Source: Owenia fusiformis
Taxonomy: Eukaryota; Annelida; Polychaeta; Sabellida; Oweniidae
DNA: 64,000 bases
NCBI GenBank assembly: GCA_903813345.2
Contig: CAIIXF020000003.1
Location: 10,428,931-10,492,930 of the forward strand
Direction: 5' to 3'
Part shown: positions 37,001-49,000 of the stretch, in pieces
How the letters are laid out: the number at the start of each line of letters is the position of its first letter
Position numbering within the stretch: the stretch's first letter is position 1
The notes under the pieces: model-generated
The model's input: the letters and a program-made list of their open reading frames with translations, nothing else
Told to the model about the DNA's origin: nothing
The model's database searches: none
Program-made: the position numbers and the translations under genes

Positions 37001-40000
37001 TACTGAAAGCATACCAAACAAACTCTGATAAATACTGAATATACTGAAAGCATACCAGTTTTACTTATGATTTTCAATAGTATACTGAAAGCATACCAAA
37101 TAAACTCCGATAAATAATGATTAGACTGAAGGTATACCAGTTTTACTTTATCATTTTATAATATAAACGGCAAATGCAAAATTCATGATAAAACTATAAG
37201 TCAACAATTATTCATATGTAAGTTCTATTTTATGACCATTTGTTTCCACAACCTGTCCTACCAGACTAGGTGGCAGGGGAGCAGTCCTGCTCATAATTAC
37301 ATTGAATGTTTTATACATTGAAAACACAAAAAATGAGAGAAAGATATGAAAGATACAGTCATAGTAAAATTTAAAAAAGAAATACAGTTAAAATTTGAAA
37401 ATTAAAACCTTGCATCAAAAATACATCATGAATAAAACTTGAATATAGTTAATATAAGAATATTAACTTATTTGTGGTATGTCTTTTAGAAGTCTTCATA
37501 ATCCTGCATCTAATTAATTAGATAATATAATGCTAGAAAATAAGACTGCTATCCAAATTACATGTACTAATTTTTCTCATCTGCAGAATGATTTAAAATT
37601 TAAGGTATCTCATTGGTAGAGTCATATTCATCCATATCAGTCTACAGACTGACATGTTAAGACTGTCAGTATAGACTAACTGTCGACCTATAGGTATATA
37701 CTGATACCATACTGAAAATATACCTATACATATATACTGAATGTATACCCATTGGTATATACTGAAATTATACTGAAACCATACTGGTATGTATATACTG
37801 AAAGTATACTGAATGTATACCCATAGGTTTATACTGAAAGTATACTGAAACCATACTGGTAAGTCTAATTACCATAATTGAAACATACCTGTCAATGGAA
37901 TTTTAACATGGGACATATACTGAAAGTATACTGAAACTAGACTAAAAGTTGACCTGTCAGTATAGACTGAAAGTATACCTGTCAGTATATACTGACCATA
38001 CCTGGCAATGGGCTGGGCCTTCATGATCTTTCCAAGGGTGCATAACACTTAGGTCTAAGAGATCTGTATATATGACCTTAACCCATTCGCTACGAAGGAC
38101 ATGATATCACGTCCAAGCACAAACCCAATGTATTTTTGGAATCTTGTAACCATAACAACTTATAAAATGGGACTTAAAAACCTATTCATTCTGAAAGAGT
38201 ATATCATATGCTTTGAAATGATACATAACACCATATGTATGCCCATGTATATACAATATATATTATTTCAGAGATACCATATATGGCAATTTTCAAAACA
38301 TCGTCAGTAGTATAGTGCTTTTTGCCCCAGTATTGAATGAGTTAAATGTGTTGCTAATATGGGACACCCTGTAATATTTGACATTACACTTTTAACAATT
38401 TTTATTTGCGCATGTTCGTTCTATTGAGATTAACAAACATTATATTCAACAAGTGAAATACAGTGAACGCTGTTGAAGGGAGTATTCTATATTAATAGGA
38501 CAAGCGAATGACATCATAATATTAAGTAACTACAGATGATATAAGGCTATAGAAAAATATATTTTGCATAACATGCAGAACTATTAAGAAATGCATTTTA
38601 AATATTTAAGTAAAGGATATAAATAATTGAACTGTTGTTTTTAACGAAATGACTGGAAAAATTTGCTGGAAGATGGCAAAGCCAAATAAGGTATTCATCG
38701 TTATTCTGTTCGTTGTGATATTCCTGATACTCAACTATATGGCTTTGGATGTACCTATAGTATCCAAAACCCAAATCTTACAGGAAGTCGAAACACAAGA
38801 TAATTCAGTAATGAGCAGGAGAGTTGATATGCTAGATATAGAAGTGCGCATAACTCCCAAAAATAAAGTACTCTCAAAACTTTTCGATGTTTTGAAAACT
38901 TCGATACTTCTTTTTATGAACTTGAATCAATCATCAGATACAACTATACAAAATGCATTGCAAAACAAGACTGGTCAGATCGCTAGATGAATATCTTGAC
39001 TTTGAAATTTTTTTTGAAATATATTGATATGCAAAATGTGCATTATTAATTACAAAGGCAACATGTGACTTTGTCTGAATGACATCATGTACATAGTATA
39101 CATATTAGGAGCATTGTACATGTGTTGTCATGTCATCGTCATGACAATCTCACTCTATGTAAGATTACTTGACAATCAAACCGTTTATATTTATTCAGAC
39201 AATCATCATTCAAGGACACAGCAGTATAATGCAACACCACATATGGAATAAACAGTATATCAAAAAATGTGGTATACAGCATACACCCCCAATCCACAAC
39301 AGCAATATACTGTTTTTACAGTGCCGTCCAGCGGGCAGTCATTTTACGGAGCATGATGTGGCAACAGTTAACCCATTGATACATCCAAAAAAACGTTCCA
39401 TTGTATACGGGACCATCTAAGTCATCTAGGTTTCCTATTAGCAGCGGATTATTTGAACGCAAGCCTCTAGACTTTATAAAAATAGTAGATAATCTTGGAC
39501 AAAATTGCCATCACAATATACTCTTGACTAGTTTGTTGGATTTAGCACCAACTGTCATTTCATGCATTTCATTGACTTCATTTGATTGAACGTTTTGTAG
39601 TAAGAGATTCAGACAGTCGACGGAGCGTGATGTAGAACAGAACAACTGTGATTTCATACAGACAAATCTGTCCATTATATACAAGCTTATCTTAGTCAGC
39701 ATATATTCTCTATAAGTTTTGGATTATTTGGAGGCACACCAAAAGATATTTCGCATATATTTCAAAAAACATCGGGAAATTTTGTATCGAATTGTGTATT
39801 AAGTGCAACTGATGGTTACATCATAATAATAGTAATCAATATGTCAAAATTCTCTGGTGCACAAACTCCCAATTTGCCTTCGGTTGGAAAATATTGGAAG
39901 AATAAACATTTTAACTCTACTCAATCAGGAATGATAGCAGTCAAATGAATATACACAAAAAAATATGTAATATTATAACTACAATACAATACGATATGAT

Positions 40001-43000
40001 ACATCAATGACACAGTTGTTATTAATATTCTTATGTACACAGTTGCAAGGAAATGTGTAAATAAATAATCCATCTACCAAATAAATCACAGTTTGAGTTT
40101 TTATATTTTGGTATGATAATAAAAAAGGGAGATGTAGAATTAATATTAAGGTCAAAAAAATTCTTAAACCTTAAAAGTCGGATATTGAACCTAATGTTCA
40201 CTTTCTAATGTCTTGGTTGTTATTATGTCACCAACATAGGTGGTGACATATTGTTATAGTGTCCAACTCTTTTTTGGACGACAGTTGACGGATGGTGTTT
40301 AACACCATCTGTAACAGCATTTGGTTGGTGTCTGTAACAAATGGTGGTAGCCTCTGTAACAAATAACAGGTGGTGACATTTTGTATGTTAATGCCTTGTA
40401 TATCTTCATACTTGCTGCTTTAAATGTTTTATATAATATTTCGTACTATTTACAAGTGTTATGCACTGAAAGGTTTGGATATTGCCTTTATCTTGAGAGA
40501 AATATCAGTCATAGACCAAGGTTTCACTATGTGATTGTTGTCAAGACAACCTTGTCCCAAAAAAAGAGAACTTTGCAAAGGGGGAATATTAATGTTTTTA
40601 GAGGGATAAATATGATATCCATAACTGAACTATTTCAGCTTGTTTACCGAACTTTTGATTTTCTGTAAATTTCAAAAGTAATATACTTTTCAAATTACTG
40701 CTGAATACTACATGTACTACTACTGATCTGGTTTTATGCATTTTCTCAAGAGTTTACCACAAATAATGTGAGAAAAATTAAAAATTATTTAGACTTTGGA
40801 AAGAACACTTTAGACTCCGGAAAAGCTTGTAGACTCTGGAGCAAGATGGTCTAAAGACATTAGACTCTGGAGAATCTTCAGAGTCTAAAAGCCAAGTGAG
40901 AACCCTGATTCTTGAATCATTTTGTTCATGCAAAGTACACATCAAATCCAATTCCACATGAAACCCATAAGACATGGGTTTAAGGCATGTGGATGCAAGT
41001 GGAAGAGGACAGTATTTTCATGTTGAATCGTTGATTCATGTGGGACCCATGTGGGTCAGATAGGGGGTGTACATTAGAACCTGTTTCAGTGGAACAAAAC
41101 AAAAAAGTGTGCCACTTTGGAGGTGTTCCACTGATACTGGTAGAGGTTTTCTAAAATGGAGTGGGATGGCCATGGGACTTAAAAAACACGGTTCCACTTG
41201 AGAGGTGTTCTACTTTGCATTTCTGCTGTATTGTATTTTGTTTATTATTTCTGTTGCTTCAAATTAATCAATTTTTGCTGCTCAAATTAATCATTTTTTG
41301 TTGCATAATGCTTACTATGTTTTATGTTGTTGTCTTACTATGTTTTTTGTTGTTGTTTATTTTAGCACGTAGTGATGTAGAACTAGCTTTAACAATAGTG
41401 CCAATTGACATATCCCCAGAATCTGATTCTAACAGTGTTGCTAAGGAGCCTTTAGACATGTCTAAAACTACATTTTATACTAACCTTGAAGACCCCTTAG
41501 TTGAAGAACAAATGGACAAAGATGTTGAAAAAGTGCAACCTGAAAAAGGTAGTTGCCCTTATAGCAAATACAATGCAGTGATCTCCCCAGCTTTAAAGCA
41601 AGTGGGCCCAGCACCCACCTGAGATTTAAAACACCCAACTGAAAATCCATTTGCACCCACTTGAAAATGAGAAAAATCATGAGAAATTGGCATATTTTGC
41701 CCAATTTTAGTCTGAATTGTGAAAATAAGAATTTTGCATCCACCTGAACAAAAATTCTGGTGAGATCACTGCAGTGTCTTACTTTTTGGGACAATACTGA
41801 TATAACACAGTAAATTGTGAAAGCCATGGATGAAGTTATTTCATAGCTCAGAACATACCTTTCCAATAAGCCATGTCATATGTTGCTGTACCAAAGAACC
41901 AGGGTGTTAAATTGATTTAAAATTTTACAAAAGATCCAGATATATTTTAGGCAATATATATATAATAGTTTAGGCAGTATAATATTCTTTAGGCTATATA
42001 TTGCGTGAGATTATAATATTGTGTGTCACTAAAAATGCAATGAATTATTCCAAAAGACGATTCTCGGTTTGGAGAACGAAGTTCATCAATCTAAATGAGC
42101 ATTATCCCTGCTTCGGACAAATTTGATTTTTTTACATAACATAGATTTGAATGTCTTCTTTTGAATAGTCATAATTTAATTTGGGTAATATTTCTAGATT
42201 TTTCGCAAAAAAATATTAGCGCAGCACACTGATGAACTTCTTTCCTCAAATCGAGACTTGTATTTTATTGAATCGGTCTAATTGAGCGTTATCCCTGCTT
42301 CAGACCAAGTTGTTATTTTTACATCTTGTAGATTTAAATGTCTTCTTTTGGATATTCGTAATTTAATTTGGGTAATATTTCTATATTTTTCATGAAAAAA
42401 ATTATTATCAGGAGACTGTTCTCCAAACCGAGAATCGTCCTTTGCCACATATCTGTACCATTTGCATCATATGATGTCCTATCTAATAAGTGTTAATGTT
42501 TACTATAACTGTCAAGACAGCTTTTGGACAAAAAAATCTGAATATATTTCATATTCATAGAAAAAGTAAGAACCTGGCACCTGCATTATAAAAAAATCAA
42601 AATATCATATATTTTATATTGTATAATCATAGTATTTTATTATGTATAATCTCCCTTTTATTGTGTTGTTAATCTTGTGTATATTCACAAATATAAATGG
42701 TGCTGGTAAAACAGCTAACTTAATACGAGAAATTATTTAGCAATTCATAACTTTTTATTAAATTTTCATGTAAATTTTTTTCTATTGGAAAGTATTTAGC
42801 GATTCATAACTTTTTATTAAATTTTCATATAAATTTTTTTCTATTGGAAAGTATTTAGCGATTCATAACTTTTTATTAAATTTTCATATAAATCTTTTTC
42901 TATTGGAAAGTATTTAGCGATTCATAACTTTTTATTAAATTTTCATATAAATCTTTTTCTATTGGAAAGTATTTAGCAATTCATAACTTTTTATTAAATT

Positions 43001-46000
43001 TTCATATAAATTTTTTTCTATTGGAAAGTATTTAGCGATTCATAACTTTTTATTAAATTTTCATATAAATTTTTTTCTATTGGTCCTTTGTTAAGTATGT
43101 ACATTCTGAAGCAAAAAAAACAGACAGCTCAATAGACATTAAATGGCATTATGCACATCAAATGAAAGAAAAGAAAATTCTAAAAGGTTTTGACAATAAG
43201 GATCTTCGGAATGATCTAGGTATGATATGCTATATACCAGACATTTGATATGTATGGGTAGCTATGTGTGTCTATTCAATTCAATTTGTCTATTGACTAT
43301 ATTTATTTTTTGCCTCAATATGTTTTGAATGCACTGAATAAATGTGACTTGACAACTTGTGATGTTTCTCAGAATGATTTCAAATTTTGCATTTTGCATA
43401 AATACACGCTAACTAAACACTGTTCTACTCAATACTTTATAAGTCTATATACTCATTCAGCTTATACACAATTAAACCCCTATAATTAATATAAAAATCT
43501 TACACAGAATCTTGAACATATTTGCTTGCATTTTGTATCATGCTGATTTCTTGCTTTTCTTGCTTTCAGTTCGGATGACAGAGCCAATAAATGGTGAGTA
43601 CTAAAGAGTGAGAAAAATGTTGAGTAAGAGTGGAAGAACGCAAAAAAATTTTGAGTAAGAGTGAAAAATTTGAGTAAACAGTGACAACATGAAAATGTTA
43701 TTTGAACTGATTTGCCAATGCACATAGTAGTCAAATAGAAAGTATTATTTAATATTGACATAGATAAAACAACAGTTGCATCGAACTACTCAACTCTAGT
43801 TTTGTGAAATATTTATTTCTCATCATTATCCGATCTGAGAGACGTTTTTTCTTTAAAATTTCGAGAGTATGCATGTGCATACTTTGCCTACATTTAGATA
43901 TGTCACTGTGAACATTCAAACACATTGAACCCTTAATTTAAAATAAACAAATATAAGTATCACACCATATCTTGGTAATATGATGTCATTCAGGGCAAAA
44001 AAATGAACTTATTCAATTAATAGGGAGATTTTTCATATTTATTCACAGTCAATTTTTTTCATTTCATAGTCACTTATATTTAATAATACATACATGTAAG
44101 ACTTAAAGATAAATGGTACAGGGGGCACCGGTATTTTATGAAAACTAAAAATAACTTAAAAAAAGTGATTGAGGTTATTAGCACATTTTTAAGAGATCTT
44201 GTATGTGAATATGCTTAATATAATGATTTATGAACTCCAGGGATTACCCACCCCACCCCCTCCCCCCTCAATTGTATTTTATAAAGACCTAGTTGCACAT
44301 ATTTCCTCATATCTTTTAATACATAATCAGGCAAGTATGTCCTAAGGAGGGGAGAACTTATCCCGAGAGGACCATAATTCTATGCATTCACATAAAGTTA
44401 TCTTAAAAATGTGTGGTTTAACTTACCTATTGTCAATTTTCAAAAACCTCTTTCAATTTTGTTTACAAAGAATTTGCTGATTCAAAGATTGGACTACATT
44501 AATTTTTTATGAGACCCCTTTTATGAATAATTTGAATAAGCCTGGCCTGAACAGTTAAAATTGACCTCTGTCGATTTATATAAACCTACTGTAAAATTGA
44601 TTTTGCTTTATGGACTTTTTTGGGACATGCATTTATATTCAGTGCTTGTATTTGTAAACTGAGTATTTTACATTTGTTGTTTGTATAATTTTTTCATTAA
44701 TTCAAATATTTCTTGTATAAATGTGTATGTTATTGAGGTGAGATGTATCAAATGTATTTGATAGGGACATGTAATATTAGTATTTCAATGAAGTGGAGTT
44801 GCTATTTGCTTTCAAAACACAGGCCTACTTGAAGTTTCTTATTTTCTGACAAATTCATAATTAATCAATATAATTTGAAATGAAATGAGAGATTGTCTCA
44901 ATCAAGGTCGTTTCAAACTTTCTGCATATGCATTTTTTTCTAGAGAAGTATGATTTAATTGAGAGAATTGATTAACAAACAGATAATGATGTCCCAATAC
45001 TAAATTTAATACCCATTACTAGTTCATATTGCATATTACTACTACATGGCTTGTTATAATTCTACTTATAATGTCACAATAGTCGCATCCCTTTTAGAAT
45101 ATTCAAAGTAAGGTAAAATGGGATTTTTTGAACCAACGACAGTATTGTAAACTGCTTAACCAATGGATTAATAGAAGGCATAGTAATTATGCCAAAATAA
45201 TTTTACTTCACCAATTGATAACGGTTGCAGATCTTTTGGGAGATATTACATTTGAAATGATGAAGAAAACATTGGCAGGTTGGTTGTTGCTTGTATAGCT
45301 CTGATTCTGTTTAAATGTTGACATAAAATGATGATATGTTTTCATAAAATGCTTATTTTTGTATACTGAAGAATGTAATGAAAGACCTATTAAACATTAA
45401 CAAACATATTTTTGCATTTTTTCAGTTGATGAACCTGAATCCCCACCCAAGGCAATGACATCAAAGTCTGAAAATGATCTAGCTAAAGGTGATATATAGT
45501 TTATATAAAATTCATTTGGACCATGCTCTGAACTAATAAAAATAATCAAAGAAGATTTTATACATGCATCATATGCGAAAATATAAACAATTTATGCATA
45601 AATACTAGCTTTGTTTAAAATATAATCTTAATTATTTACTATAATTTACTTTAATTTTGGTAATTAGTTAAAATTGAGTTTCCTAGAAAATAAACACTTT
45701 TTTATTTTATTTATTTTAGAACTTGACAAGTTGTCAAATCCACGTATTTCTCTCCCACCAATGGGACAGCCTGTTCAAAACCTTAACCACCTGGTAAAGA
45801 GTCGCCCAAAGCGTGCGAAAACCCATGCTGCTAAGCGTGCAATTACCCACAAATCCACTGAAAGTCTCGATGGAACAATCGAGGAAGATGATAGTGTCAG
45901 TGACTTCCACCAGATGGAGCTATCAAGTTCGAGGGAGAATTCAATCGAGCGATTGGACTCGAAAGAAAGCAGTGCAGAAAAGGAAGATGCAAGGTGGGAA

Positions 46001-49000
46001 ATGAAAGTGTATTGCAGTTGAAAATAATTTTTCATTTTAGTTTAAAAAGATCTCTACCTAAAAGGACCCAGATCTGCCTCCAAATGTTTGATTAGAAAAT
46101 TATTGGAATAGAAACAAAATATTGAAAGGAGAACATAGGGATTTATAGGTTCAATAATGTGTACTGATCATTTACTTAAGACTTAAACCATTGTTTGAAT
46201 TTTCTCATGCTAAAATCCATGTTTATATTTGCGAAAATGATGGGGGTTGAAAACCAAACAAAACTTATTTGTAAATATTATAGGAATATCCTATGGTTTT
46301 GAAAAAATATCATTTATATCCATGAGTGGATGTCTTCATGAGTGAGAATTTAGACAATGTAATAATTTTTTGGGGAAAAATTCAAAACCATAGATTATCA
46401 CTTTTAAAACCATCAAATATCACTTTTTGATAGTTTAAAAGTGATATTCGATGGTTTGAACTTTTTTTGCTAAAATATGATATCTTATATCCTTGCAGCC
46501 ATGGGATAAACTGAAATTGAACCTTGATATTTGAAATATTCTAACAAATATATGCAATTTACTTTATAGTCCTTCGAAGGATGAGCCCAAAAAGAAAGGG
46601 GTGGCAGGCCTAGGGTAAGTGCAAAGGGGTGATAGGCCTAGATTATAATTCTATGAAATTTTAGATCCAACCTTGTCTATTTATGCAAATGGAAAGTATG
46701 AGAAAGTTCTGAATTAAAAGTTAAATGATTAATTAAAACCCTGGGTTTTAATAGTAATTTGTAGGGGTGTCACGGGTCAGATATCCTTCGGATCGGGCCG
46801 GGCAGAAAAAAGTGTGCGGGTCAGGTAATTTGGGGTCGGGTTAGAAGAAAACGGAAAAATGAATTCGACTTGCTGTTTACGCCTGCGTTATTGCATATTA
46901 TACTTTAATTAAGCATTAAATCAGTCAGGAAGAACAGTAAACTATTTCCCATTCGTAATTTATTTGTATTCAAGAAATAGGCAAGCCAAAGGTTTGAAAT
47001 TTTGGGGAAATAGAAAGAATTTTACAATAACTTATGATATTCCTGAGTGTTCTGACCCGACCCAAAATTCATAATATGTAAAATATTTGAAATTTATGCC
47101 CTTTCAGAGCTGCTTTAGCCAAGGACATGAAAAGTTTCTTTTCACGGAAATCCCCAAGCCCAAAAAGTCCGGATGTCAGTAAAAAAGAAATCCCAACGAA
47201 AAAAGAGACCCCTGAGCCACCAAGTCAGCAAAATAAACCAAAAGAGACTCCTACTACACCAGTAAAAACTTCGATTACACCAGTAAAAACTGATGCTATG
47301 CCAGAACCAAAGATTGCCTTGATTCCTCCAAGTCCATCAAAAATTGATGAGGAAGCTGAGAAGAGCTCTCCTGAAGCAGAGGAGAAAAAAGATGCAGAAG
47401 AACATGTAGAAGAAGGTATTAATGACTTCCATTAAATTTTACGATGTAGTTGTTTAGACACAGATTATAATTTAAGTTCAAGGATTGATGGATTTTTGTT
47501 TTTTGAATTTTTTAAAAATAAATGAAATGTCTGATGAGTGAGATTGTAAGATCAAAAAATTTCAGTCCTTTTGAAATTCTAATAATTAATTAAATCTTTG
47601 AATAATATATCATATGATAATGATCACTGTTCAATCATTCACTTTAAATTATGACCATGTAGTAAATCATTGGGCATTCTTGATTTTCATTTTTAGAAAA
47701 AGACGAGGTTCCTGAAGATCCCCAACCACCCCCAAGGCGATCAGTTGTGCCAAAGATTGGCCTCCCAGGGATGGGAATGGGGGGTGGTATGTTTGCTGAA
47801 ATGCAAAAGAAACGAGCAACCATCAACTTTAAAAAGGTATATACCATTATTAATAATTCAAGAATTTTTTACAAAAAATCTAAATTCCTTTTGCATGAGT
47901 CAGTCAATAAATTTTGTAGCTGGCTCTCAGTTCATCTCGAAAACTACTTATTGCCTTTAAAAATTTGAATAGATTACAAGAAGTTTTTTCAATTTTGGAG
48001 CTGGTCATACTGTTTTTTCTGTGAATGTTTCTTTTTAAGGTTTGATACTTTGAGATGAGAAGGTTTCTTTAAGTTACACATCATTACGAATTCAAATATC
48101 TTTTAATTTATGAGAATTACGTCTGTTTTGGACCTTTTGAACCTGAGGGTGACAATTCCTGAAATTGTTATGATTTCCTAGAATTCATCATGAACCAAAT
48201 TTAAAACAAAATCACTACAGGGTGTCTTTTCTCAATTTTACTCCAATCAGCCGTATTTCATTAAGAGCTTAATACAAATTGTGTCATTGTGTTTAACATA
48301 TTTTAATCTCAATTAATTATGTCACCACAGGATGTTTTGATTTGACATATTGTTATAATCACAAACTTTTTAGTGGATGGTGTTCGGTGGTCAGCATTCC
48401 GCATTTAGCTCTCTGCAGTTGGTGTCTGTACTCTGTAAAAAATGGCAGGTGATGACATTTTGCAAGTTAACGCCCTGTTTTATTTGACATCACCATCATT
48501 TCATTTTAGATTGAAGATGGCGAAAAGAAGAAACAGACAAAATAATTTCTGTCTATGTAACTTGTGTTTGTTCCAGCTTTATTGTTTTAAATGTTTATTT
48601 AGTGTTGCTGAACTATTGTTGTTATTTTCTAGCCTACAGCATATACACCTTAGCTGCGAATCTAATAGAGACTTTTGAATGTTTTATATAAGTAATGAAT
48701 GTAAAGGTAGTTCTTCACAATGAAAAATTTCCATATTTTTGTGTCTATTCAGCACACATTAGAGTAGAAAGAATATTTCAAAATCAAAATATTTGAATTA
48801 ATGAGATTTAAATGATAGTCTATTCCATTTTTAACATTTTGTGAGTGTGAGGAACTGCCTTAAGTTATGGGCTATCAAGGGAAATCCAATGCTTAAATAA
48901 TCCCTTTCCAGCCTTAGACCTTTTCAATAAATCATGAGCCTTTTTAATGATACAAAACTTACTGGCAAAAATGATGGAATGATCGAAGTAACTGGCATGA

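Noticed and set aside
41480-41866. 128-codon minus-strand ORF
   Set aside because: Mostly reads the MITE at 41575-41772 and antisense of an exon.
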